This document shows, one piece after another, positions 44,443 through 54,075 of a stretch of 64,000 nt of DNA. The notes beneath the pieces were generated by a model. The model saw nothing but the letters and a program-made list of their open reading frames with translations. It was not told where the DNA came from and did no database searches. Both the position numbers and the translations under genes were made by a program. Each line of letters opens with the position of its first letter. The stretch's first letter is position 1. Source of the stretch: Aquimarina sp. Aq78 (lineage in GTDB: Bacteria; Bacteroidota; Bacteroidia; Flavobacteriales; Flavobacteriaceae); contig NZ_OMKA01000003.1 in assembly GCF_900299525.1 (NCBI RefSeq), positions 62,001-126,000 on the forward strand, in the 5' to 3' direction.

Positions 44443-44889
44443 ATGAAAAAGATAGTTTTACTTATTTGCTTTGCCTGTTTTTATATAGGTGCTTTTGCTC
44501 AACACGGGTCAAGAGAAAAAATAAAGGCATTTAAAATTGCATATATTACTGAAAAATTAGATTTAACCAGTAAAGAGGCACAGCAATTCTGGCCTGTTTA
44601 TAATGCACATGAAGAAACCGTTGGAAAGCTTAGACGTCAAGAGCGTAAATTAATTAGAAGTATAAAAGAATCCAACGACAACCCCACCGGTTTAAGTGAT
44701 AAGCAAGCTGAAGACGCTATAAACAGCTTTCTGGAGGTTGAAGAACAGAAATCACAGTCCCGAAAAAAATTAATCGTCGATCTAAAGAAGGCCATACCTA
44801 ATAAGAAGATTCTAAAACTCATAAAAGCAGAAGCAGATTTTCATAAACGTATGCTTGCAAGAATTAAAGAACGAAGAAAAAGACATTAA
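44443..44889 (+). CDS. Periplasmic Spy-like helical protein (sensor of ECF-type sigma factor)
   Basis: 148 residues from the ATG at 44443. The signal peptide ends GAFAQ. The mature part is helical and very basic (KIAYITEKLDLTSKEAQQFWPVYNAHEE, LLKKAI-type repeats, ending RIKERRKRH) and resembles the LTSKEAQQFWPVYN motif of the Spy/CpxP-like proteins that flavobacteria pair with ECF sigma factors. It would sense envelope stress and signal to the anti-sigma protein. The downstream terminator ends the unit. Confidence 0.85.
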   Translation: MKKIVLLICFACFYIGAFAQHGSREKIKAFKIAYITEKLDLTSKEAQQFWPVYNAHEETVGKLRRQERKLIRSIKESNDNPTGLSDKQAEDAINSFLEVEEQKSQSRKKLIVDLKKAIPNKKILKLIKAEADFHKRMLARIKERRKRH

Positions 44890-44907
44890 CAACCGTTGTA
44901 ATAAAAC

Positions 44908-44938
44908 AAAAAAAGAGGTTATAACAAGCCTCTTTTTT
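44908..44938. terminator. Bidirectional intrinsic terminator
   Basis: Ten-bp stem AAAAAAGAGG / CCTCTTTTTT with a 10-nt loop. It serves the sensor gene and the converging minus-strand gene, whose stop codon overlaps it. Confidence 0.88.
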
Positions 44939-46001
44939 ATTTAAAAACCAGTTTAGCAATTCTTCCTTTACCAGCTGCTATTGCGGTACTATCATTTATA
45001 AATCTTATGGTATAAAAACCTTCTTTACTTAGCTCTTTCCAACTCCTTCCAAGATCATTAGAAATTGATATTCCCGTAAATCCAACAGCTACCATTTCTT
45101 TACCACCACCATTAGGGATATATCGTATACAGCTCTTATACCCTACTCCACTACCATCTGACACCAAATTCCAGGTTTTTCCTCCATCTTTTGTAATCGC
45201 TTTATTTGCCTCGTTACTTTTTGGATCTGTATAATCTCCTCCAAAAATGACTCCATTATTCTCGTCATAAAAATCAACAGAATACGCTCCTGTGGTTTCT
45301 TTTCCTTGAATGATCGGAGTATCAAAAACCTCCCATGTTTTTCCTTTATCAGGAGAGTAAAACACCCTGGATTTCATCCCTCCTGTAGCTATCCACGTCT
45401 TATCGCCTACAATTGCAATGTTTCCATTACTAGCAGCAAATGCTGCTTCTCCAACAAAAGCCTCAGGTAGATCATTACAAGAAACCTTTTTCCAGGTTTC
45501 CCCTTCATCTCTTGTAATAATTATCGACAAACAAGTATCCGTAGGGTCTCCCATTGCAATTCCTTCTTTAGCATTCCAAAATGCAATTGCATCATAAAAT
45601 ATCTTTTTATGCATTTCGGTATATACAATTTTTTCTTTTTTACTCTCTCTATCTATTTTTCTTAATCTTGCAGGAGAACTCACTCCTAGACTAAAAAACG
45701 ATTTATCGGTAAAACTAACAGCGCGTTGCTCTGCAATCCAGTTTTCCTTTTTTTCTATAGTATCAGTCTCTGAGAACTCGATAATAGTCTTCTTTTTTGT
45801 AGTAAGGTTCATAAACCCGTACCCTTTATTAAATCCAAAACCAATCAAAGTATCATTATATATATCTAAGGCTCGTATACTTATAGAATCTTTTAAAATA
45901 ACTTCTATTTCAACTTTAGAAAAATTATGAGTTACTACTTTCTCTTCTGTAGTCCAAAAAACAAAAGTCAAAACAAATAATAAGGTGCAGATTAATTTCA
46001 T
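44937..46001 (-). CDS. Exported BNR/YCF48-like beta-propeller protein
   Basis: 354 residues with an N-terminal signal (MKLICTLLFVLTFVFWT). Repeats carry the Asp-box pattern (S/T)xDxGxxW: TRDEGETWKKV, SPDKGKTWEVF, TKDGGKTWNLV and SNDLGRSWKEL, four clear copies. This is the sialidase-like or photosystem II stability-factor-like propeller; flavobacterial members are sometimes labelled oxidoreductase. No catalytic residues are evident. Probably periplasmic or surface-bound. Confidence 0.85.
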   Translation of the reverse strand: MKLICTLLFVLTFVFWTTEEKVVTHNFSKVEIEVILKDSISIRALDIYNDTLIGFGFNKGYGFMNLTTKKKTIIEFSETDTIEKKENWIAEQRAVSFTDKSFFSLGVSSPARLRKIDRESKKEKIVYTEMHKKIFYDAIAFWNAKEGIAMGDPTDTCLSIIITRDEGETWKKVSCNDLPEAFVGEAAFAASNGNIAIVGDKTWIATGGMKSRVFYSPDKGKTWEVFDTPIIQGKETTGAYSVDFYDENNGVIFGGDYTDPKSNEANKAITKDGGKTWNLVSDGSGVGYKSCIRYIPNGGGKEMVAVGFTGISISNDLGRSWKELSKEGFYTIRFINDSTAIAAGKGRIAKLVFK

Positions 46002-46085
46002 AGGTTCCTATATCAATAATTATAGTCAAATATAATAGTATTTGATCACAAAGGTCTACCTTTGCACACCTTAAAAAATAATACA

Positions 46086-47294
46086 ATGCGTTTACATAGA
46101 AATCTTGTCTTTGCTGTTATAGATGGATTACATGAAATATTTAATGAAGGAAGCTATGCAGATAAAGTGGTTCAGAAATTACTGAAACGAGACAAAAGAT
46201 GGGGATCACGTGATCGTAGTTTTGTTGCAGAGACCGTATATGAAATCGTAAGGTGGAAACGCTTATATACCGAAATAGCCGAAGTAAAAGAACCTTTCTC
46301 CAGAGATAACTTATGGAGAGTCTTCGCCGTTTGGGCTACTCTAAGAGGGATTTCTTTGCCCGATTGGAAACAAATTGGCCCCACGCCTACCCGCCGTATC
46401 AAAGGACGTTTTGATGAATTAAGCAAAATAAGAAAATTTAAAGAATCTATCCCCGATTGGATGGATCAATTGGGAGAGCAAGAACTAGGTAAACTGTGGG
46501 ATAAAGAAATTACTGCACTTAATGAGCAGGCTCCTGTTATTCTTCGTGCAAATACCTTAAAAACATCAAGAGAAAAACTTAGAAGTCTACTGGAAGACGA
46601 AAATATCGATACCGAATTCATTAAAGGATATCCAGATGCGCTGAAGCTTGTCGAAAGAACTAATGTATTTTCCACAGAAGCATTCAAAAATGGATTATTT
46701 GAAGTACAAGATGCTTCTTCTCAATTGGTAGCCGATTTTCTAGAAGTACAACCAGGACAACGTGTTGTAGATACTTGTGCAGGTGCAGGCGGTAAAAGCC
46801 TTCATTTGGCAGCCTTGATGCAAAATAAAGGGCAGGTTATCGCTATGGATATTTATGGCAATAAACTAAAAGAGCTTAAAAGAAGAGCACGTAGAGATGG
46901 TGCCCATAATATCGAAACCCGAGTCATAGAAAGCACAAAAGACATCAAAAAATTACATGGCAAAGCAGATCGTGTTCTTATCGATGCCCCATGTAGTGGT
47001 TTGGGTGTTTTACGACGAAATCCTGATGCTAAATGGAAATTACAACCAGAATTTTTAGATAAAATCAAACATACACAAGCCGAAATACTTGAGAATTATT
47101 CTAAAATGGTAAAGTCCGGAGGAAAATTAGTATATGCTACCTGTTCTATTTTACCATCAGAAAATCAAGATCAGGTAAAAAGTTTCCTTTCTAAAGAAAT
47201 CGGAAATGATTTCACCTTGATCAAAGACAAGAAAGTACTTTCACATAAATCAGGATATGATGGATTTTATATGGCCCTATTAGAAAGAAAATAA
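46086..47294 (+). CDS. RsmB/NOP2-like RNA (cytosine-5)-methyltransferase
   Basis: 402 residues from the ATG at 46086; the upstream TTG at 46062 is less likely. Class I methyltransferase domain: AdoMet motif VDTCAGAGGKSLHLAALM, DAPCSGLGVLRRNPDAKWK with the PC catalytic motif, and ATCSILPSENQ with the TC nucleophile. The N-terminal 150 residues resemble the NusB-like domain of RsmB. It methylates C5 of a cytosine in rRNA. E. coli RsmB is 429 aa. Which site it modifies is not shown. Confidence 0.9.
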   Translation: MRLHRNLVFAVIDGLHEIFNEGSYADKVVQKLLKRDKRWGSRDRSFVAETVYEIVRWKRLYTEIAEVKEPFSRDNLWRVFAVWATLRGISLPDWKQIGPTPTRRIKGRFDELSKIRKFKESIPDWMDQLGEQELGKLWDKEITALNEQAPVILRANTLKTSREKLRSLLEDENIDTEFIKGYPDALKLVERTNVFSTEAFKNGLFEVQDASSQLVADFLEVQPGQRVVDTCAGAGGKSLHLAALMQNKGQVIAMDIYGNKLKELKRRARRDGAHNIETRVIESTKDIKKLHGKADRVLIDAPCSGLGVLRRNPDAKWKLQPEFLDKIKHTQAEILENYSKMVKSGGKLVYATCSILPSENQDQVKSFLSKEIGNDFTLIKDKKVLSHKSGYDGFYMALLERK

Positions 47295-47545
47295 TACGTA
47301 TCGGTATACAATAATATGTATACAGTTATATAAAAATTTCACTCTTACAAAGATGTAATACCTTCTAAAAACTATCGAAACATCAATACTGTAGTATTAC
47401 GAAATTTGGTTATTACATTTTATCTCTTTTCTATTGTTCAAAATTTGGTGAATAACTATGGGATTCTATCTTAGTTTTATACCAAATTTTAGCAAGAAAG
47501 TAGTAAATTTGCAGCTTAATAAAAATCAACACAAATAATCGAAGT

Positions 47546-50500
47546 ATGATCCATTTCTTCGGAAACCAAAACGAGAAAGTATTTGCAGTTCAAACAAACA
47601 ATGAAATCTCTCCTTCAACCATCAAAAAATTAACCTGGTTATTTGGCAACCAACCTCAACTATCTGTGGCGTCTATTGACGCTTTTTTTGTTGGTCCTCG
47701 TGCCGCAATGATTACTCCGTGGAGTACCAATGCCGTAGAGATCACTCAGAATATGGGTATAGAAGGAATTATTAGAATAGAAGAATTTCGAGCCGTTACA
47801 AAAGATTACATTGATTTTGACCCTATGCTTTCTCAAAAGTATGATCTATTAAATCAGAATATCTATACTATTGATATAAAGCCAGAATCGATCATAGAAA
47901 TTAATGATATTGCTGCTTATAATATCGCCGAAGGTTTAGCGCTTAATGACGAAGAGATTGAGTACCTCGAAGGGGTTAGCAAAAAAATAGGGCGACAACT
48001 TACGGACTCAGAAGTTTTTGGATTTTCGCAAGTAAATTCTGAACACTGTCGTCATAAAATATTTAATGGGACTTTTGTGATTGATGGAGAAGAACAACCT
48101 ACATCGCTTTTTAAGTTAATTAAAAAGACATCAAAGATAAATCCAAACGATATTGTTTCTGCTTATAAAGATAATGTAGCGTTTATAAAAGGGCCAAGAG
48201 TTACTCAGTTTGCTCCAAAAACTGCTGATAAGCCTGATTTTTATCAGGAAACCGAATTTAACAGTGTGATTTCGCTTAAAGCGGAAACACATAATTTTCC
48301 GACCACAGTAGAACCATTTAATGGAGCTGCTACAGGATCTGGAGGAGAAATCAGAGATCGCCTTGCTGGAGGAAAAGGCTCCTTGCCTCTTGCCGGGACA
48401 GCAGTATATATGACCTCATATTCGCGATTAGAAAATAATCGCCCATGGGAGAAAGCTATGACAGAAAGAGATTGGCTATACCAAACTCCAATGGATATTT
48501 TGATAAAAGCTTCTAACGGAGCTTCTGATTTTGGGAATAAATTTGGTCAACCTCTAATCACAGGATCTGTACTCACTTTTGAGCACGAAGAAAATGCCCG
48601 TAAACTTGGTTTCGACAAAGTAATTATGCAGGCAGGTGGGATTGGATATGGTAAAGCCGAACAAGCTATCAAAGCTACTCCAGAAAAAGGAGATAAAATT
48701 GTAATCCTGGGAGGAGAAAATTATCGAATTGGTATGGGTGGTGCTGCCGTATCTTCTGCAGATACAGGAGAATTTAGCAGCGGTATCGAATTAAATGCGA
48801 TACAGCGCTCTAATCCAGAAATGCAAAAACGTGCCTCTAATGCAATTAGAGGTATGGTAGAAAATGAAGAAAATACAATTGTATCCATACATGATCATGG
48901 TGCAGGAGGCCATCTTAACTGTCTTTCTGAGCTAGTAGAAGAAACCGGAGGAAAAATTGACCTGGATAAACTACCTGTAGGAGACCCAACATTATCGGCA
49001 AAAGAAATCATCGGTAACGAATCCCAAGAACGTATGGGATTAGTTATCGGGCAAAAAAATATAGATACACTGCAACGTATTGCAGAGCGTGAACGCTCAC
49101 CTATGTATGAAGTAGGAGATGTTACCGGAGATCACCGTTTTACTTTTCAATCCAAGACCAAAGGAGATACACCAATGGACCTGGCATTAGAAGATATGTT
49201 TGGCAGTTCTCCTAAGACTATAATGAATGATAAAACCATTGAGCGTAATTATGAAAACATTTCATATAACAAAGAAAATTTTCAAAACTATCTCGAACAG
49301 GTACTACAATTAGAAGCTGTTGCCTGTAAAGATTGGTTAACCAATAAAGTAGATCGATGTGTAGGAGGAAAAGTTGCTAAACAACAATGTGTTGGACCAT
49401 TACAATTACCACTAAATAATTGCGGAGTAATGGCTCTTGATTATAATGGCAAAGAAGGTATTGCAACTAGTATTGGGCATTCTCCTATCTCTGGCTTGAT
49501 TAACCCAGAAGCAGGAAGTAAAAATTCTATTGCCGAAGCATTGACTAATATGATATGGGCACCACTAAATGAAGGATTACAATCCGTTTCATTATCCGCA
49601 AACTGGATGTGGCCTTGTAAAAATGAAGGAGAAGATGCCAGATTATATAAAGCTGTAAAAGCAATTTCAGATTTTGCTATTGATTTAGGAATCAATGTGC
49701 CTACGGGTAAAGATTCATTATCTATGAAGCAAAAATACCCAAATGAAGAAGTTATTGCTCCCGGAACCGTAGTGATATCTGCAGCTGCACATTGTAATGA
49801 CATCACCAAAATTGTTGAACCCGTTTTACAAAAAAATGGGGGTGATATCTATTATATTAACCTTTCAAATGATAAACATCAGCTTGGAGGCTCTTCATTT
49901 GCACAAATATTAAATAAAATTGGTTCTGAAGCACCAAATATTAAGAACGCAGCTGGTTTTAAGAATACCTTTAACGTGATTCAAGATCTAATTAGAGACG
50001 ATAAAATTGTGGCAGGTCATGATATAGCTTCAGGAGGTTTAATCACTACATTATTAGAGTTGTGTTTTGCAGATCTTAATCTTGGAGCAGAACTTGATCT
50101 TACCAAAATTGGAGAATCTGACTCAATTAAATTATTGTTTGCAGAAAACTCTGGGATTGTTTTTCAGAGTGCTTCAAACTCAGACATCGAGTCTATTCTT
50201 TCTAAAAACAACATTGAGTTTTTCAATATCGGTACTGTAAAAGAAGAAGCTTCTTTATCAATTAAAAATCAAAATGACTCCTTTGATCTTCCTATAGAAG
50301 AATTAAGAAATACATGGTATAAAACTTCTTTCTTATTAGATCAGAAACAAACTGCAAATGATTTAGCAAAAGATCGATTTGAAAATTATACAGATCAACC
50401 ATTACACTATTCTTTTCCAAAACACTTTGATGGTAAACGACCAATCATTTCTGGTAAGTTTGAAAGACCAAAAGCAGCTATCATACGTGAAAAAGGAAGT

Positions 50501-51220
50501 AATTCTGAACGAGAAATGGCCAATGCCATGTATTTGGCAGGTTTTGATGTAAAAGATGTACACATGACCGATTTGATATCTGGTCGAGAAACATTAGAAG
50601 ATATTCAGTTTATTGGAGCCGTAGGAGGTTTCTCTAATAGTGATGTTTTAGGATCCGCAAAAGGATGGGCAGGTGCCTTTTTGTATAACGAAAAAGCAAA
50701 TACAGCCTTAAAAAAATTCTTTAAAAGAGAAGATACTCTATCTGTAGGTATCTGTAACGGTTGCCAGTTGTTTATGGAGCTAGAAGTTATTAATCCAGAA
50801 CATGAAAAACACGGCAAACTAACCTACAATGATTCTCATAAGCATGAGAGTAGTTTCACTTCTGTAAAAGTACAGGATAATAATTCTGTAATGCTATCTA
50901 CTTTGGCAGGAAGTACACTGGGAGTATGGATTTCTCATGGTGAAGGAAAGTTTGACCTACCGTTACCAGAAGATCAATATAACATTGTTGCAAAATATGG
51001 ATACGAAGGATACCCTTCTAACCCAAATGGATCAAATTACAACACAGCTATGATGACAGATAAAACTGGTCGTCATTTGGTAATGATGCCTCATATTGAG
51101 CGTTCAATTTTTCAATGGAACTGGGCCAACTATCTCCAAGATAGACATGATGAAGTATCCCCATGGATCGAAGCCTTTGTAAATGCCAGAAAATGGTTAG
51201 AGAAAAACGTTTCTGAATGA
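47546..51220 (+). CDS. purL: Phosphoribosylformylglycinamidine synthase (large, single-chain)
   Basis: 1224 residues, the long proteobacterial-type form with synthase and glutaminase fused. Synthase core: SEHCRHKIFNG, KAETHNFPTTVEPFNGAATGSGGEIRDR, and DHGAGGHLNCLSEL. The C-terminal glutamine amidotransferase (from about residue 970) has GICNGCQLF with the nucleophile Cys and PHIERSIFQW with the His. It converts FGAR to FGAM in purine synthesis with glutamine as nitrogen donor. A likely -7 box TAAATTTG is at 47504-47511. The isochorismatase gene overlaps its stop. Confidence 0.97.
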   Translation: MIHFFGNQNEKVFAVQTNNEISPSTIKKLTWLFGNQPQLSVASIDAFFVGPRAAMITPWSTNAVEITQNMGIEGIIRIEEFRAVTKDYIDFDPMLSQKYDLLNQNIYTIDIKPESIIEINDIAAYNIAEGLALNDEEIEYLEGVSKKIGRQLTDSEVFGFSQVNSEHCRHKIFNGTFVIDGEEQPTSLFKLIKKTSKINPNDIVSAYKDNVAFIKGPRVTQFAPKTADKPDFYQETEFNSVISLKAETHNFPTTVEPFNGAATGSGGEIRDRLAGGKGSLPLAGTAVYMTSYSRLENNRPWEKAMTERDWLYQTPMDILIKASNGASDFGNKFGQPLITGSVLTFEHEENARKLGFDKVIMQAGGIGYGKAEQAIKATPEKGDKIVILGGENYRIGMGGAAVSSADTGEFSSGIELNAIQRSNPEMQKRASNAIRGMVENEENTIVSIHDHGAGGHLNCLSELVEETGGKIDLDKLPVGDPTLSAKEIIGNESQERMGLVIGQKNIDTLQRIAERERSPMYEVGDVTGDHRFTFQSKTKGDTPMDLALEDMFGSSPKTIMNDKTIERNYENISYNKENFQNYLEQVLQLEAVACKDWLTNKVDRCVGGKVAKQQCVGPLQLPLNNCGVMALDYNGKEGIATSIGHSPISGLINPEAGSKNSIAEALTNMIWAPLNEGLQSVSLSANWMWPCKNEGEDARLYKAVKAISDFAIDLGINVPTGKDSLSMKQKYPNEEVIAPGTVVISAAAHCNDITKIVEPVLQKNGGDIYYINLSNDKHQLGGSSFAQILNKIGSEAPNIKNAAGFKNTFNVIQDLIRDDKIVAGHDIASGGLITTLLELCFADLNLGAELDLTKIGESDSIKLLFAENSGIVFQSASNSDIESILSKNNIEFFNIGTVKEEASLSIKNQNDSFDLPIEELRNTWYKTSFLLDQKQTANDLAKDRFENYTDQPLHYSFPKHFDGKRPIISGKFERPKAAIIREKGSNSEREMANAMYLAGFDVKDVHMTDLISGRETLEDIQFIGAVGGFSNSDVLGSAKGWAGAFLYNEKANTALKKFFKREDTLSVGICNGCQLFMELEVINPEHEKHGKLTYNDSHKHESSFTSVKVQDNNSVMLSTLAGSTLGVWISHGEGKFDLPLPEDQYNIVAKYGYEGYPSNPNGSNYNTAMMTDKTGRHLVMMPHIERSIFQWNWANYLQDRHDEVSPWIEAFVNARKWLEKNVSE

Positions 51221-51774
51221 AAAACAGAAAAGCGCTCTTAATAATTGACATGCAAAAAGGTTCTTTTACTCCAAAAACTCCACGCTTTGATGCAAAAGGA
51301 GTTGTAAACAGAATCAATACGCTTGCACAACTATTTAGAGCCTCTGATTTTTCTGTATTTTTTATTCAACATGATGGCACAAAAACAAATGAATTTGTAC
51401 CAAATACAGCAGAATGGGAATTGCTAGATGACTTAAACGTAAAATCAACAGACGTTTTTATAGATAAGTATGCAAATGATATATTTTATAAGTCAAAGCT
51501 ACAATCAAAACTAAACGACTTACATATCGATGAGTTATTTATTACAGGTTGTGCAACTGATTTTTGTGTAGAATCAACTGTTCAATCAGCTTTAACAAAG
51601 GACTATAACATAACCGTGATAGAAGATGGGCATACCACTGGAGATAGACCGCATTTAAAAGCTAAAAAAGTAATCGAACACTACAATTGGGTGTGGCAAA
51701 ATATGATTCCTACCAAAGGAAAAATAGACGTAAAAAACTTTGAGCAGGTAAAAAATAATCTAATAAGTCATTAA
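51217..51774 (+). CDS. Isochorismatase-like cysteine hydrolase
   Basis: 185 residues. ATG overlaps the purL stop (ATGA), so translation is probably coupled. The catalytic triad is visible: Asp in LLIIDMQKGSF, Lys in DVFIDKYAND and Cys in TGCATDFCVES. Family members act on isochorismate, nicotinamide and related amides; the substrate here is unknown. Confidence 0.88.
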   Translation: MKNRKALLIIDMQKGSFTPKTPRFDAKGVVNRINTLAQLFRASDFSVFFIQHDGTKTNEFVPNTAEWELLDDLNVKSTDVFIDKYANDIFYKSKLQSKLNDLHIDELFITGCATDFCVESTVQSALTKDYNITVIEDGHTTGDRPHLKAKKVIEHYNWVWQNMIPTKGKIDVKNFEQVKNNLISH

Positions 51775-52107
51775 ATAGATTTAGAACATAGCTCTTGATT
51801 TGTTAAGAGATTATCCTATTTATGTATTATAAAGCTATTTTTGAATCTATAAATGGCAGATATTTTATTAAAAACGATAAAATATTAAAGAGTTAACAAT
51901 TTACAGCTCCTTTTTTTTATATCTTAGAGTTGTGTATTATAAGATTTTTTATAATTTGCAAAACTATGCGCGCATAGTAGTTCTTTTAAGTTCTTAAATT
52001 GTGGTGTATTCTAATTTGTTTATACGTAAATTAATCACCCAATTATTTTTAAAACAACCATCTGGAAAGAGCTTTAGAATGCTACAAAAATTATTTTAAA
52101 ACAACTT
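51775..52107. other. 333-bp intergenic region upstream of the acyl-CoA synthetase
   Basis: Holds the palindromic operator at 51963 and the presumed synthetase promoter. No other feature is supported. Confidence 0.5.
51963..51978. promoter_or_regulatory. Palindromic operator, predicted MarR-type site 1
   Basis: ACTATGCGCGCATAGT, a 16-bp perfect palindrome 130 bp before the acyl-CoA synthetase start. Its core ATGCGCGCAT matches the core ATGCGTGCAT of the site before marR at 54018 except at the central dinucleotide. Confidence 0.6.
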
Positions 52108-53880
52108 ATGACAAAAATTACGAGATTATTTGATTTCCCACATTATCAATTAGAAAAATTTAATTTAGACAAGGCTTTAATAACTAAATATAATGGTGAA
52201 TGGATTGCTACTTCTACTAAGGAATATGTAGAAAAAGCAAATCAAATTAGCCGTGGTTTGTTACGATTAGGAGTAAAACCTAATGATAAAATAGCAATTA
52301 TATCTTCTAATAACAGAACAGAATGGAATATAACTGACATTGGTGTTCTTCAAATTGGAGCACAGGATGTTCCTATTTATCCTACAATTTCTCAAGAAGA
52401 TTACGAATATGTTTTAAATCATTCTGAAGCGACATATTGTTTTGTTTCAGATGAAGAAGTATTTCAAAAAGTTAAAAACATTAAGGCAAATGTACCTTCA
52501 TTAAAAGAAGTATATTCTTATAATGATATTTCAGGTTGCAAAAGCTGGAATGAAGTTCTTGAATTAGGTAAAGACGATAGCAATCAATCAGAAGTAGAAG
52601 AAATTATGGCCTCTGTAAAAGAAGATGATCTTGCTACTCTAATATATACTTCGGGAACTACAGGAAGACCTAAAGGAGTTATGCTTAGTCATAAAAATGT
52701 AGTAAGCAATTCGATAAATAGTTCTTCCAGATTCCCTATTGTAGATGGAGAAACTAAAGCCTTAAGTTTTCTTCCCGTATGCCATATTTATGAAAGAATG
52801 TTAATGTATTTGTATCAATACCGTGGTGTGAGCATATATTTTGCAGAATCTTTAGAAACTATTAGTGATAACCTAAAGGAGGTTAGACCCGAGGTTATGA
52901 CTGCGGTACCGAGATTACTAGAAAAAGTATATGACAAAATTATTGCCAAAGGAGCTGATCTCACAGGGATCAAAAAGAAATTATTCTTTTGGGCAGTAGA
53001 TCTGGGATTAAAATACGAACCTTATGGAGCAAATGGTTGGTGGTATGAGAAAAAATTAGGTCTCGCCCGAAAACTTATTTTTAGTAAATGGCAAGAAGCT
53101 CTGGGAGGTAATTTAAAATTAATTGCTTCTGGTAGTGCTGCACTACAGCCAAGACTTGCACGAATATTTAATGCAGCAGGGATGGGAGTTATGGAAGGAT
53201 ATGGTCTTACTGAAACGTCCCCTGTAATCTCTGTAAATGAAACAGGAAACAGAGGAATGAAAATAGGCTCTGTAGGAAGAATGATCCCTGAAACCGAAGT
53301 AAAAATAGCAGAAGATGGTGAGATTCTGGTAAAAGGTCCTCAAGTAATGTTAGGATATTATAAAGATGAAGAAAAAACCAAAGAGGTATTAAAAAATGGG
53401 TATTTCCATACCGGAGATATTGGTGAAGTTGATAGTGATGGTTTTTTGCGTATTACCGATCGTAAAAAAGAAATGTTTAAAACTTCTGGAGGTAAATATG
53501 TTGCTCCGCAATTAATAGAAAATGCCATGAAACAATCTCGTTTTATCGAGCAAATCATGGTAATTGGAGAAGGAGAAAAAATGCCGGCAGCATTTATACA
53601 ACCCAACTTCGAATTTCTAAAAGAATGGGCAGAACGTAAAGGAATACAAATAGGAGACTCTATGCAAGAAGCTCTTAGCAATCAATCAATTATTGATCGT
53701 TACCAGGAAGAAGTAGATGAGCATAATAAAAAGTTCGGAAAATGGGAACGTGTAAAACGTTTTGAACTTACATCAGATGAATGGAGTATTGATGCGGGTC
53801 ACCTCACTCCTACTATGAAGTTAAAAAGGAAAATAATAAAAGAAAAATACAAAGATCTTTATACCAAAATTTATGGCTAA
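52108..53880 (+). CDS. Long-chain fatty acid-CoA ligase (AMP-dependent)
   Basis: 590 residues. Adenylate-forming motifs: LIYTSGTTGRPKGVMLSHKN (about 178-197), YGLTETSPV, HTGDIGEVDSDGFLRITDRKKE and the C-terminal Lys region KWERVKRFEL. It activates fatty acids with ATP and CoA for beta-oxidation. It precedes the marR-fadNAE genes and shares their predicted operator. Terminator at 53935. Confidence 0.92.
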   Translation: MTKITRLFDFPHYQLEKFNLDKALITKYNGEWIATSTKEYVEKANQISRGLLRLGVKPNDKIAIISSNNRTEWNITDIGVLQIGAQDVPIYPTISQEDYEYVLNHSEATYCFVSDEEVFQKVKNIKANVPSLKEVYSYNDISGCKSWNEVLELGKDDSNQSEVEEIMASVKEDDLATLIYTSGTTGRPKGVMLSHKNVVSNSINSSSRFPIVDGETKALSFLPVCHIYERMLMYLYQYRGVSIYFAESLETISDNLKEVRPEVMTAVPRLLEKVYDKIIAKGADLTGIKKKLFFWAVDLGLKYEPYGANGWWYEKKLGLARKLIFSKWQEALGGNLKLIASGSAALQPRLARIFNAAGMGVMEGYGLTETSPVISVNETGNRGMKIGSVGRMIPETEVKIAEDGEILVKGPQVMLGYYKDEEKTKEVLKNGYFHTGDIGEVDSDGFLRITDRKKEMFKTSGGKYVAPQLIENAMKQSRFIEQIMVIGEGEKMPAAFIQPNFEFLKEWAERKGIQIGDSMQEALSNQSIIDRYQEEVDEHNKKFGKWERVKRFELTSDEWSIDAGHLTPTMKLKRKIIKEKYKDLYTKIYG

Positions 53881-53934
53881 TTCAATTAACTGATTGCAAC
53901 GCAAAACGTTTGTAAACTTTAACTGTTAATCAGT

Positions 53935-53965
53935 AAACTCCTCATTTTATGGGGAGTTTTTTTAT
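53935..53965 (+). terminator. Intrinsic terminator after the acyl-CoA synthetase
   Basis: Nine-bp stem AAACTCCTC / GGGGAGTTT (one T.G wobble) with a 7-nt loop, then a T tract. Confidence 0.78.
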
Positions 53966-54017
53966 TAATTCAACAAAAAAGTGTACATTACATAAACTTT
54001 TCTCAATTTTTTACTTT

Positions 54018-54041
54018 ATTTATTATGCGTGCATAATAAAT
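54018..54041. promoter_or_regulatory. Palindromic operator, predicted MarR-type site 2
   Basis: Arms ATTTATTATGC and GCATAATAAAT, each 11 bp and perfectly paired, around a central GT. It is 35 bp before the marR ATG and just upstream of a TTACCTTTAC -7-like box, a position suited to autorepression. Confidence 0.65.
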
Positions 54042-54075
54042 TTTCTTACCTTTACATTCATAACAATTTTTTTGA

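Noticed and set aside
47295..47340. GTATAC/GTATAC inverted repeat as terminator of the methyltransferase gene
   Set aside because: Six-bp AT-rich stem with no T tract, too weak to call.
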